Shown in pieces: positions 1-8,710 of a stretch of 49,652 nt of DNA. Origin of the DNA: Flammeovirga aprica JL-4 (lineage in GTDB: Bacteria; Bacteroidota; Bacteroidia; Cytophagales; Flammeovirgaceae); assembly GCF_012844305.1 (NCBI RefSeq), contig NZ_JABANE010000067.1, positions 1 to 49,652 on the forward strand. Reading direction: 5' to 3'. Each line of letters opens with the position of its first letter. Position 1 is the stretch's first letter. The notes under the pieces were generated by a model. That model searched no databases. It saw nothing but the letters and a program-made list of their open reading frames with translations, and was not told the DNA's origin. Both the position numbers and the translations under genes were made by a program.

Positions 1-68
1 CTATGACCATTTTTCACTATATCGTTGCCTTCACAGTGAGGACAACGTATTTCTTTGTAATGTCTCAT
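1..68 (-). CDS. IS1-like transposase, N-terminal fragment cut by window edge
   Basis: Reading the minus strand from the ATG at 68 gives 22 codons that run off the window, beginning MRHYKEIRCPHCEGND and continuing IVKNGH. The CPHC pair, followed by a polar stretch and a VKNGH motif, is the start of the zinc-ribbon found at the N terminus of IS1-family transposases (InsA-like part). The rest, including the catalytic domain, lies outside the window. The IS end should lie some tens of bases to the right of the start codon, inside the next gene. Only 22 residues are visible, so the family call is a motif match. Confidence 0.55.
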   Translation of the reverse strand, partial: MRHYKEIRCPHCEGNDIVKNGH

Positions 69-584
69 ATACATATAACAAAGAATCAACCTAAATCATC
101 CATTACCGAAAAATGTTATGATTTTGCGGTGCAATACGTCAAGCAAAACAACCTCAGCCGTAAAATCGACAAAGAGAAGGTCAAAGATTTTATCTCGTAC
201 TACAATAATAAAGAAGAGGAGTTTAAAACCTCACACACTTGGCAGGACGCACTTTCTTACCGTATTAGAGAATATCCCTCAATGATCTTCCAATCGGCTC
301 ATACAGCTCAAAAGAAAGCGACTTCAAAAAGTAACCCCCTACTCAAAATCAACACCTTACAAGAGTTCAAAGCATTTTGCCAAACCAAGCAACGCTACAG
401 TGATTTCTACCAGGAACTCTCCATCAAATTCTGGAAGGAGGCTAACCAAGATCCGCAAGTCTACAACACCATGATGCAAAACTGCTTTGCAATGATCAAA
501 AAGCAGATCCGTATTCAAAAGACTTGGGTCAAGATGGAGAATTACTTGAGGAGGGAATTAAAGATTAAAGACTCAAAGATATAA
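60..584 (+). CDS. hypothetical protein, probably 5'-truncated by an IS
   Basis: I do not recognise this protein. From the ATG at 60 it is 174 residues, lysine- and glutamine-rich, soluble and mostly helical, ending in a basic tail (NYLRRELKIKDSKI). The frame stays open further left to position 3, but that part is antisense to the IS1-like transposase start at 1-68, so the upstream codons are likely accidental. If the IS end lies near 100-130, the native start has been lost and the true gene begins outside this sequence. It ends 38 bases before a strong hairpin that separates it from the CRISPR array. Confidence 0.5.
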   Translation: MSHIHITKNQPKSSITEKCYDFAVQYVKQNNLSRKIDKEKVKDFISYYNNKEEEFKTSHTWQDALSYRIREYPSMIFQSAHTAQKKATSKSNPLLKINTLQEFKAFCQTKQRYSDFYQELSIKFWKEANQDPQVYNTMMQNCFAMIKKQIRIQKTWVKMENYLRRELKIKDSKI

Positions 585-622
585 GGTCAGATGAATAAGA
601 GTAAAAATTCACAGTAATCACA

Positions 623-651
623 AAACCTCCACGGCCTTGCGGTGGAGGTTT
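623..651. terminator. bidirectional hairpin terminator at trailer end of array
   Basis: A perfect 10-bp stem (623-632 with 642-651, AAACCTCCAC/GTGGAGGTTT) has a 9-base loop. On the plus strand it is followed by GTTTAAATTT, on the minus strand by a region ending in ATTTTT. It lies between the plus-strand gene ending at 584 and the degenerate last CRISPR repeat, so it could end both transcripts. Confidence 0.65.
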
Positions 652-655
652 GTTT

Positions 656-2860
656 AAATTTATGGCAACATGCCATAATTAGAAGTGATTCTGTTCCAAG
701 AGTATCTGTTGAAGTAGTGGCATCGTAACGGCAACATGCCATAATAAGAAGTCCCTCTTTCAAATACTTCTCACGGCATTTGGGGCATCGTAATGGCAAC
801 ATGCCATAATAAGAAGAATGTATTTATATCTAGTCTCTAACGAAATAAGAGTATCGTAATGGCAACATGCCATAATAAGAAGAAGAAACGTTTATATATC
901 CAATGTTCCTTAGTGGCATCGTAATGGCAACATGCCATAATAAGAAGCGTGCAAATGCATCTTTGACTAAAGTATCAAAACTAATCGTAATGGCAACATG
1001 CCATAATAAGAAGGAGCGGAAGTTTCTCTACATCTAACCAAAACAGGGGTATCGTAATGGCAACATGCCATAATAAGAAGATTGCAGATATTATTGAAAT
1101 TGATATAAATGATTCATCGTAATGGCAACATGCCATAATAAGAAGTGGTGCCTCTTTATCGTTTCCGGCGGTGGAAACTATATCGTAATGGCAACATGCC
1201 ATAATAAGAAGTTGGATTAGGGACGGTTGGATAACTCAACATCCTTCTATCGTAATGGCAACATGCCATAATAAGAAGAAGAGTGTCTGTATATCTTGTT
1301 CTATCGTGGGTATATCGTAATGGCAACATGCCATAATAAGAAGACGAACTACGCGAAACGCAAGCGGTAGCAAATTCATTATCGTAATGGCAACATGCCA
1401 TAATAAGAAGACGAACTACGCGAAACGCAAGCGGTAGCAAATTCATTATCGTAATGGCAACATGCCATAATAAGAAGGTTAGATATTTCTTTTGAAATGT
1501 TTGAATTCAAGAAATCGTAATGGCAACATGCCATAATAAGAAGTAAAGAAATAAAAATAGAGGGAGAGTCATCTAATGGAATCGTAATGGCAACATGCCA
1601 TAATAAGAAGTACATTTTCCAATAAAACATCAACAAACTCAACTTCATCGTAATGGCAACATGCCATAATAAGAAGTGGATCAAAAGCAATTGACCTACG
1701 CATTAACTGAGCATCGTAATGGCAACATGCCATAATAAGAAGTTTAACGGCGAAGATTGGTATAAGTGGTTCATTCGTATCGTAATGGCAACATGCCATA
1801 ATAAGAAGCACTTCTGATGTTTCTGCAGAGACTGAAGATTTCACATCGTAATGGCAACATGCCATAATAAGAAGGAAGGGTGTTCTGTAATCCAACCGTC
1901 ACGTATCCAATCGTAATGGCAACATGCCATAATAAGAAGAGTTCAATATCATATTTACCTATTCTGCCATATTCTATCGTAATGGCAACATGCCATAATA
2001 AGAAGGATTCTTTAGTTAGTTGCCCAGAGCAGTGTGCTTACATCGTAATGGCAACATGCCATAATAAGAAGTGCTCTTTTTATAAATAAAAAAAGCACCT
2101 GACTTTCATCGTAATGGCAACATGCCATAATAAGAAGCCTTTTAAGGTAGACCATAACGCCGAACGTGAATATATCGTAATGGCAACATGCCATAATAAG
2201 AAGTTAGAGTCTGATTTGCTTATCATTAATGAGGCAAATCGTAATGGCAACATGCCATAATAAGAAGTGTTAGAAACTATTGATCCAGATAGCAATGTAC
2301 CTTTATCGTAATGGCAACATGCCATAATAAGAAGCATATAGAAGATTGAGAGGTATTTTTGGAAACGTTATCGTAATGGCAACATGCCATAATAAGAAGC
2401 CTAACAAGTGGAATAAAAAACCAGTTGAGGAAAAACATCGTAATGGCAACATGCCATAATAAGAAGTCGCTAATCTTTTTTAAAATTGTTTCCTTGGTTT
2501 CTATCGTAATGGCAACATGCCATAATAAGAAGTTGCTCATTGGATCAATGTTATTGTTTGCACTAACATCGTAATGGCAACATGCCATAATAAGAAGTAT
2601 TGCAAGTGACTTAAAGTACTCAAAACAACTTAATCGTAATGGCAACATGCCATAATAAGAAGTACGCCACCATTTACAAGTGAGGGGTTAAGAGTTACAT
2701 CGTAATGGCAACATGCCATAATAAGAAGGTTTAACTCTTTTTTTACTCAGTACATTTACTATGTATCGTAATGGCAACATGCCATAATAAGAAGTATACA
2801 TCCCTAGAAATATCAAAAGAATTGGGTAAAATCGTAATGGCAACATGCCATAATAAGAAG
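656..2860 (-). CRISPR. type I-D CRISPR array, 34 repeats, 33 spacers
   Basis: The 30-bp repeat reads, on the plus strand, ATCGTA, then the hairpin ATGGCA-ACA-TGCCAT, then AATAAGAAG. Repeats start at 656 (degenerate), 722, 787, 853, 918, 984, 1051, 1116, 1182, 1249, 1314, 1381, 1448, 1514, 1581, 1647, 1713, 1779, 1845, 1910, 1976, 2042, 2108, 2174, 2238, 2305, 2370, 2437, 2503, 2568, 2633, 2699, 2765 and 2831. Spacers are 34-37 bp. The leftmost repeat has a decayed left end plus one internal change, and the next has one change, while all others are identical. The left is therefore the old (trailer) end and the leader is on the right, next to cas2, giving minus-strand transcription in line with the cas genes. 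The 6-bp stem with a 3-nt loop is the expected Cas6 target. Spacers 1344-1380 and 1411-1447 are identical. Orientation is inferred from repeat decay and gene layout. Confidence 0.97.
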
Positions 2861-3072
2861 CCGTACAAAAGTAAGAAAAAAACAGCTCATATAAGCTTTA
2901 ATCCTACATTAATAACTAGTATTTCCATTCCTAATATTGTCGACCCAAAATAATAAGATTACCCCCTACCTTCGACAACCGGGTAGAACATATCCGAAAT
3001 GCACAAAAACTATATTTTTTATATAGTCAGAGAATGTCAAAGAACAATTCTTGGGAGGTCGACAACCCAAGG
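2861..3072 (-). promoter_or_regulatory. CRISPR leader between cas2 and array
   Basis: This 212-bp AT-rich non-coding stretch joins the undecayed array end to the cas2 stop codon. TCGACAACC occurs twice (2972-2980 and 3059-3067), each copy lying in or at the edge of a small hairpin loop (stems 2966-2970/2982-2986 and 3050-3055/3066-3071). A related GTCGACCC is at 2939-2946. On the minus strand TACTTTTG (2873 down to 2866) matches the Bacteroidota -7 promoter consensus TAnnTTTG and would start transcription about at the first repeat, but I see no good -33 element. The promoter assignment is weak; the leader assignment rests on position. Confidence 0.6.
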
Positions 3073-3333
3073 TTATAAAAAAGAAGAGGTATTTACAGGT
3101 GAATCACCCAGAATTTCAGTCTTCATCCACTTCTCAGCCCGAACTGAATATACCCTTACATTATCATTATTGGCTATAATATCATTCAATTCGTCTTTCA
3201 ATTGCTGATACTCCAGACCTGTCAGTTCCCCTTCTAGAACAGAATTTTGCACCCAATGCAAATACCTACGACAGGTCTTTAATACCTTACCAACTCTTTT
3301 TACATCAATATCATAACACAATATTATATACAT
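3073..3333 (-). CDS. cas2: CRISPR adaptation protein Cas2
   Basis: This 86-residue protein has the usual Cas2 length. It forms the Cas1-Cas2 integrase that inserts new spacers at the leader end. The N terminus MYIILCYDIDVKRVGKVLK carries the first beta strand with the conserved Asp (YDID) of the ferredoxin-like fold. It continues with the RRYLHWVQNSVLEGELT segment typical of Cas2 and ends with a strand of the RVYSV type. It lies 18 bases after cas1 and is the last cas gene before the leader. Confidence 0.95.
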   Translation of the reverse strand: MYIILCYDIDVKRVGKVLKTCRRYLHWVQNSVLEGELTGLEYQQLKDELNDIIANNDNVRVYSVRAEKWMKTEILGDSPVNTSSFL

Positions 3334-3351
3334 CTTTAATCTTACTTTTAG

Positions 3352-4344
3352 TTACCACCATATTTTAAAAGGTTGATACTCTTCTACATCAAGAATATGT
3401 TTAATTAATTTATAGCATTCCAATAAAACTAAACGCTTATAGGACACCTCTCTTTGTAAGTCTCTATGCTTGATTGTTTCTTTCAGTTTCATATCATAGG
3501 CTTCCAAAAACTTTTGTCGTGAAGTATCCTTCAAAACACACTTACCCAATTCTTTCTGAAAATCATGCTCTTGAATAACTCTTTTATTCAACATTGAAAA
3601 GATAAGGCGATCTACTAAAATAGGTTTAAAGATTTCAGCCAGATCCAGTGCCAAAGAATAACGCCTCATACCAGGTTCATGTAAGAAACTAATAGTTGGA
3701 TTGAGTTGACTATGATACAACATATCCATACAAGTAGTATAACACATCATATTACCAAAACTAATTAAAGCATTCACTTCATTTTTTGGAGGTTGTTTAC
3801 TTCGGCCATCCATTCTGAAATCCTTGATTATTGAATCAAATGCCTGATAATAAACCTGACGTATATTCCCTTCTATTCCCATAAGTTCAGGTACTTTTCT
3901 TGAAAATGGAATACTCAATCTTAATTCTTCAATTTGCTCAATGATAATTGAAAGCTGATCCATTCCCCTTCTTCTATAATATTGTAAGTTTTTAAGAATA
4001 TTAGAAGATGCCCCATCCACAAAACGTTGTGCCAAAACAATCCTTTTCGCTTTATGATGATAATGAAGTGTTTGAGCAACCTGTACTTGCCCCGCTAAAA
4101 GTTTTTCCTTTGGGTAAAAGGAACCTGTATAGTGTTCATAATAATCAAAGAAATGGACTGGTATACCATTTTTACCCATAAAATTGTAAAATGTAGTATT
4201 GGCATCCAGCTCCCCAAAACAATAAATAGATTCAATATCCGTAACAGGTAAAACACGTTGTTTACCCTCTTTATTTTTAAATCTCAAAGTATTGTCTTTC
4301 CTTGAAACTCTTCCGGGGTTTAAAAAATAATATGGCTTTTTCAT
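3352..4344 (-). CDS. cas1: CRISPR adaptation integrase Cas1
   Basis: This 330-residue protein is the metal-dependent integrase subunit that processes and joins prespacers to the repeat. The N-terminal beta domain (about 1-80) includes the FFDYYEHYTGSFYP segment. The helical catalytic domain has MGIEGNIRQVYY with the metal ligand Glu158, PKNEVNALISFGNMM near 186-200, and LHEPGMRRYSLALDLAE with His222 and the Asp234/Glu237 acidic pair. All expected ligands are present. It starts 25 bases after the cas4 stop and precedes cas2 by 18 bases. Confidence 0.96.
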   Translation of the reverse strand: MKKPYYFLNPGRVSRKDNTLRFKNKEGKQRVLPVTDIESIYCFGELDANTTFYNFMGKNGIPVHFFDYYEHYTGSFYPKEKLLAGQVQVAQTLHYHHKAKRIVLAQRFVDGASSNILKNLQYYRRRGMDQLSIIIEQIEELRLSIPFSRKVPELMGIEGNIRQVYYQAFDSIIKDFRMDGRSKQPPKNEVNALISFGNMMCYTTCMDMLYHSQLNPTISFLHEPGMRRYSLALDLAEIFKPILVDRLIFSMLNKRVIQEHDFQKELGKCVLKDTSRQKFLEAYDMKLKETIKHRDLQREVSYKRLVLLECYKLIKHILDVEEYQPFKIWW

Positions 4345-4369
4345 TGATGTAATAATCTATGGGTTTGTT

Positions 4370-4876
4370 TCAAGACTCATGCCCTATATAGCAGAAGTCA
4401 TGAAATGAACAGTTTTTACAAAAAGGTTTATCAATACAAGGAGGGCAATCAGTAATTTGATATAACTCTTCTACCTCATTTTTCCACTTTTTCACTTCAG
4501 CTCTTAATCCATCATTCATCACTAACTCCTTTGTCTTTCGAAGCAACGGATACTCCAATCGAGCATTGGGCTTTTCTACTCCCATTTGCTCTAACGTGTA
4601 GAGGTAAAAAAGAACCTGTGCTTCATGCGCCCACTCCATTTTATCCGATGTTTTGACCTCCATAACAGTATTCGTTTTCGGGTCGAAGTAATCAATTTTA
4701 CCACACCCCAGGTCTATCTCCCTCCACTTCTCTGCCCTTTGTTTATAAGCAGTATCATGAAGATGTTTTCCTTCCAATACTCTTTCCGATGAAGTTTCCA
4801 TACTGATACCCTTCAATAGGAGCCAAAGCTTACGTTTGCAGATATGCAGGTAATGTATATGTTGTCCAGTAACCAT
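4370..4876 (-). CDS. cas4: Cas4 RecB-like nuclease with iron-sulphur cluster
   Basis: This 168-residue protein is the usual size for a single-domain Cas4, which trims prespacers and helps select PAM-containing ends for Cas1-Cas2. The Fe-S ligands are Cys13 at the N terminus and the C-terminal group Cys153, Cys156 and Cys162 (with Cys144 and Cys147 just before). The RecB/PD-(D/E)XK core is visible as GKHLHD (His38/40), IDYFD (Asp62), EVKTSDK (Glu73, Lys75) and HEAQVLFYLY (Gln87). It lies between cas3' and cas1 in one operon. Cas4 occurs in I-A to I-D, so alone it does not decide the subtype. Confidence 0.95.
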   Translation of the reverse strand: MVTGQHIHYLHICKRKLWLLLKGISMETSSERVLEGKHLHDTAYKQRAEKWREIDLGCGKIDYFDPKTNTVMEVKTSDKMEWAHEAQVLFYLYTLEQMGVEKPNARLEYPLLRKTKELVMNDGLRAEVKKWKNEVEELYQITDCPPCIDKPFCKNCSFHDFCYIGHES

Positions 4877-4925
4877 ATAAAAGTTGTTTTCAAGATGTCA
4901 AAAAACGTATTAAGATAAAAAGAAC

Positions 4926-7007
4926 TTAGATAAAGTTTCTATCACTTCCTCTTACATCTACTACCTTAAACCTTTTCTCAGAGAACGTTTGAATCAGCCC
5001 TTTTAATAAAGCGACAAGCTTCTTCTGCTCTAGTCGAAATGGTGAAATACTTCTTCCTGACCCTTTATCCCCAAGAAGTTTAAGTCTATTTTTAAAAGCA
5101 TCCGAAGGTTTTTTTCGCTCTTTAAAATTTAAAAAACGATAGTGTTCAGCTCCAATGTAAGGCATCGTAGCAATCTCATATTGGATATCAGTGTTTCTTG
5201 ACTCCAACATCCTGTCTACCACAATTATTCTTTCACCATTAACCTCTTTATCTTCAATAATGTCTTTATGTGTTAGAATCCATTCAATACTATATTGTGT
5301 CTCCAATCCTCCTTCATCCATATCTATTACCTTCACTATTGGAATCGATCCTCTAAAGGTCAAATAGGTTTCTAAATAATCATTCCACCACCTACTCCAT
5401 TCTTTACCTTCTTGAGGGTATTGTTTTGAAAGATGGTAGATAGTCGAATTGATTTTCAGATAATATTGATAACGTTTTTTCGTTTTTTCAGGCAACTTAG
5501 AGGAGTCTAAATATTTTGAAAGTCCTTCCTCAAAAATTTTAAAACTCTCGTAATTATTATTCTCCTTGAAATTTTTAAAAACAGAAAATAGATATTCGCC
5601 ATAAAGTAAAGGCACCTTCTCCTTATAAAACTTAGGATCATCCATACTTACTCGTATTGCTTCGACAAAGGTATTATAGTCAAGGTGGTCCAACTGATCT
5701 GCAGAGTTAGTTAATTCTTTTTTAAGTAAAGTAAAACAAGTCGTCATAGACTTTTTTCCTCCTTTTAATGAGCTATCATAATGTATAACTACTTTACCAT
5801 CTTTTCCACCACGAGCATACCGTCCAAATCTTTGAATAAATGACCTACTGTTGAAACCCGTTTGCATCAAACCATAATCGACACCAAAGTTTGCTCCTAC
5901 CTCCACTTTACTTGTAGCAAGTATTATTGGTTTTTCATTATCAGATTCTTGTAACTGATGATATCCAGTTACTACTCTAATTTTATCTTCTCCAAAAAGT
6001 TCTTCAATTGATGACTTTAGATGACTCAGCTGATGTAATGCATTAAAGATAATAAGGACTTTCTCCCCTTCTTTTACTCTCTCGATTACTTCTTCTGCCT
6101 TACTAACAATTACATCTAAAAATGAATCTGCCTTTACAATTTCAACATCAATTCCTCCTCTTATTTTTCTTGATCTTTCAGATTTTTGAATGATCTTTTC
6201 TTCCAGGATAGTATAATGATTCTTGTTGACTTTTTTATGATCATCCGATAAACATTGTTCAATATCCTTTATCGCAACATTTTCACTTTCTAATACTTGT
6301 TCCAGCTTCCTTTCTGGCGTTGCAGAAACAAATAAGAACCTGGCTGAATTTCTTATAAAACATTCTCTGAGCTTGGCTAATGTCAGAATATTCGCAATCT
6401 GTTCTTCATCATATAAGTGAAACTCATCAAATACAAAAAAATCAAAGCGTTTAAGAAAATGAATAATTGTTTTACCTCCCGAGTTTTTCCATGATTTATT
6501 CAACCATTTATCCATGCTTCTTTTGATATTTTTATCATATCCACCATGCATTGCATAGTTTAAGATATCTGGATTTGTGATTAGAATATCAGAACTTTCG
6601 GCTAACTCCAAACAATACTCCCAACGGTCTTTACTTCCCTTTTTCTCTGCTTCATCTAAAGATTTACCTGTCAGTTTATTGATTTTTAAATCTTTAAAAG
6701 TGATCGAAAAATTTTCTTGCAATTCATCAATCAGAGTATTCGTCGGTAATACCAAAAGACCTTTTTTCTTATTGCTTCCTCTGTCCATAAGCACCGGAAA
6801 TACAAAACCATAAGACTTACCTGTTCCAGTAGGTGCATATAGAAAAGTATATAATGGCAAAGCGTTAAACTTATCTCGTAAGATCAATTGAGACTTGTGC
6901 ATATTAGCCTCAAATGTTTTTCCTCTATCACGAAATTTTTCTTTCACCTCAGTCTGCTTTACATACTGAGGTGAAAGTTTTAATGTGATCACATTATCAG
7001 AAATCAT
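4926..7007 (-). CDS. cas3: Cas3' helicase of subtype I-D (no HD domain)
   Basis: This 693-residue superfamily 2 helicase would unwind target DNA after R-loop formation by the I-D Cascade. Walker A is APTGTGKS at 58-65, motif II is DEFH at 194-197, motif III is SAT at 228-230, motif V lies in ILATSKVEVGAN near 362-373, and motif VI is QRFGRYARG at 392-400. No HD nuclease domain is present: the protein begins with the helicase, unlike Cas3 of I-B, I-C and I-E. The missing HD is found in the Cas10d of the same operon. It begins 5 bases after the csc1 stop, suggesting translational coupling. Confidence 0.93.
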   Translation of the reverse strand: MISDNVITLKLSPQYVKQTEVKEKFRDRGKTFEANMHKSQLILRDKFNALPLYTFLYAPTGTGKSYGFVFPVLMDRGSNKKKGLLVLPTNTLIDELQENFSITFKDLKINKLTGKSLDEAEKKGSKDRWEYCLELAESSDILITNPDILNYAMHGGYDKNIKRSMDKWLNKSWKNSGGKTIIHFLKRFDFFVFDEFHLYDEEQIANILTLAKLRECFIRNSARFLFVSATPERKLEQVLESENVAIKDIEQCLSDDHKKVNKNHYTILEEKIIQKSERSRKIRGGIDVEIVKADSFLDVIVSKAEEVIERVKEGEKVLIIFNALHQLSHLKSSIEELFGEDKIRVVTGYHQLQESDNEKPIILATSKVEVGANFGVDYGLMQTGFNSRSFIQRFGRYARGGKDGKVVIHYDSSLKGGKKSMTTCFTLLKKELTNSADQLDHLDYNTFVEAIRVSMDDPKFYKEKVPLLYGEYLFSVFKNFKENNNYESFKIFEEGLSKYLDSSKLPEKTKKRYQYYLKINSTIYHLSKQYPQEGKEWSRWWNDYLETYLTFRGSIPIVKVIDMDEGGLETQYSIEWILTHKDIIEDKEVNGERIIVVDRMLESRNTDIQYEIATMPYIGAEHYRFLNFKERKKPSDAFKNRLKLLGDKGSGRSISPFRLEQKKLVALLKGLIQTFSEKRFKVVDVRGSDRNFI

Positions 7008-7012
7008 AATAC

Positions 7013-7672
7013 CTATGAATTAACAGGTTGTAAAGAATCCTCCATAATCTTGATAGCTGTATCGGGAGAAATATATTTCAATAAAACATACTGTTCCAAT
7101 ACATAGGCTTTTTCATAGGGTTCATCTTGTATTAGGTCAGCCACTTTTCCAAGGTTATTGAATACTTCCTTTTGGGTAAAAATATTCAACCATAAGGTAT
7201 CAGGTTTTTGACTTTTTTCTCTTAAACTAATAAGTGTTTCTCTTCCATTACCCACTCTCAAAACGGAAGGTATTTCAAGTGGTTCTCTACTAAAAACCTG
7301 ACACTCGAACACACTTCCTACAGCTACACCCTGAGTGTAAAACAATGATACAAATGGAGATTTACTACTTTTTGTAATCGCATCTGTATTCACAAACCCG
7401 TCAACATTAAATAAGGTATTTCGGGTGTATACTTCCGTATAAGTATAATCTACCGGAGAAGCTACAGAAACGTAAAACCCCCAATCCTTAATCTCCTGAT
7501 AGAAAGGTTTTCTTCTATATTCTGGCGTTTCCCAATTTTCAACCAACACTTTTCTTAAAGCATAGGTTAGTGCCAAATCGCCAATAAATGGAGCAGTATA
7601 AACCCCATTGGAGTTTTCTGTATTGTAAAATAAATGATTTAGTAACGTAAGCTCTATTGTATATACATGCAT
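7013..7672 (-). CDS. csc1: Csc1, Cas5-group subunit of I-D Cascade
   Basis: At 219 residues it has the size of Csc1, which binds the 5' handle of the crRNA and contacts Cas10d. It starts with the RAMP-like strand MHVYTIELTLLNHLFYNT, then a DLALTYALRKVL helix (32-43) where Csc1 proteins have a similar YALG-type segment. The SVLRVGNGRETLI stretch at 136-148 resembles the conserved LRLGKG-type loop of Csc1. Recognition is by these patterns and by its place between csc2 and cas3', the usual I-D neighbourhood. Confidence 0.85.
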   Translation of the reverse strand: MHVYTIELTLLNHLFYNTENSNGVYTAPFIGDLALTYALRKVLVENWETPEYRRKPFYQEIKDWGFYVSVASPVDYTYTEVYTRNTLFNVDGFVNTDAITKSSKSPFVSLFYTQGVAVGSVFECQVFSREPLEIPSVLRVGNGRETLISLREKSQKPDTLWLNIFTQKEVFNNLGKVADLIQDEPYEKAYVLEQYVLLKYISPDTAIKIMEDSLQPVNS

Positions 7673-7738
7673 CTTTTTCTAAATTAAAGTGAACATAAGG
7701 AGATTGTGATTCACAACCTCCTTTACATATCCTAAAGC

Positions 7739-8686
7739 CTAACGTTTCTTTTTACCTTTCATCACCCCTATATCTTGAAGGAATTTCTCTGATAAATTCT
7801 GGAATTCTTTGTATTCTTTTTCCAAATTCTTACCACTTTCCCAAATGCCTTTAACAGCTTTGACTACTTCTTCACCATCAAGCAGATTCTCACCATAAAA
7901 AGATTTCATAGTCTCTGAAACCTTCTTACTTACATTACCAAGAGTAGGTTCCATAGAATTATCCCAATCTCTTGAGATCAAATAGCTATTAATACCCGCT
8001 TCTTCTCTACCAAATCCAACACCAACAATATGATTCACCATATTCATACCCGTTGTTCTACTTTGTGCACCATATCTATTTTCATAGATCACTGCTGAAA
8101 GAAGGTGAAACAACATAATAGGAGTAACATTCTCCAACGTAATAAAATGAGGAATTAAAGCTCCTTGTTTTACATATTGCACCTGGAATAAAGATTGTCT
8201 AAGACCTCCATCTTCTTCATTCCACATTGTACCACTTTCACCTAAAGCATTATGTTGTAAAGTATCAGAAATATCATTGACATCCTGTATAGAATACCCC
8301 CAATCATACACAACTCTTGAAGGCAACCCTACTGCATCACCTGATTGTGTGACTGAATCACCAAACGTTATTGAATTGACATTCGCTAAGTAATCACTCT
8401 TCTTGATAGAATTATAATGTAATTCTTCACTAACAGCATCAAACAAACGAGTTTGTTTTAAACCACGTAACTTCTCTCTACTCTTTAATTTTCTAGCAGG
8501 GATTTCAAGTACTTCTCTTCCTGATGGAAATTTATAACTCAACACCTCATCCGGTGAGGTACTTCTAATAATCATTGGGTTAACTACCTCTCTAACGATA
8601 GCTATTTTGATACACCCAAGTTGATTAGTTTTAAGATTATCAATAAATAAACCTTTATCCTTAATTACTTTAAATAATTCTTTCAT
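7739..8686 (-). CDS. csc2: Csc2, Cas7-group backbone subunit of I-D Cascade
   Basis: This 315-residue protein would polymerise along the crRNA to form the effector backbone. The best marker is RYGAQSRTTG followed by NHIVGVGFG (204-226), matching the conserved RYGAQTTRTG...NHLIG stretch of Csc2. ESGTMWNEEDGG (150-161) is at the position of the Csc2 thumb region. The protein lacks the cysteine cluster that I recall in cyanobacterial Csc2, so it looks divergent. It lies 24 bases after cas10d and 66 bases before csc1; that wider gap may reflect separate control of translation for a subunit needed in many copies. Confidence 0.88.
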   Translation of the reverse strand: MKELFKVIKDKGLFIDNLKTNQLGCIKIAIVREVVNPMIIRSTSPDEVLSYKFPSGREVLEIPARKLKSREKLRGLKQTRLFDAVSEELHYNSIKKSDYLANVNSITFGDSVTQSGDAVGLPSRVVYDWGYSIQDVNDISDTLQHNALGESGTMWNEEDGGLRQSLFQVQYVKQGALIPHFITLENVTPIMLFHLLSAVIYENRYGAQSRTTGMNMVNHIVGVGFGREEAGINSYLISRDWDNSMEPTLGNVSKKVSETMKSFYGENLLDGEEVVKAVKGIWESGKNLEKEYKEFQNLSEKFLQDIGVMKGKKKR

Positions 8687-8710
8687 GATTTTTTTTACCA
8701 GTGTTTATAA

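Noticed and set aside
656..2860. Spacers matching other parts of this window (self-targeting)
   Set aside because: A visual check of several spacers found no clear match. This was not exhaustive and a search would be needed to exclude it.
587..2953. Many open frames on both strands across the array, with repeated peptides such as LLIMACCHYD and IVMATCHNKK
   Set aside because: They are translations of the CRISPR repeat, which is exactly ten codons long and lacks stops in several frames.
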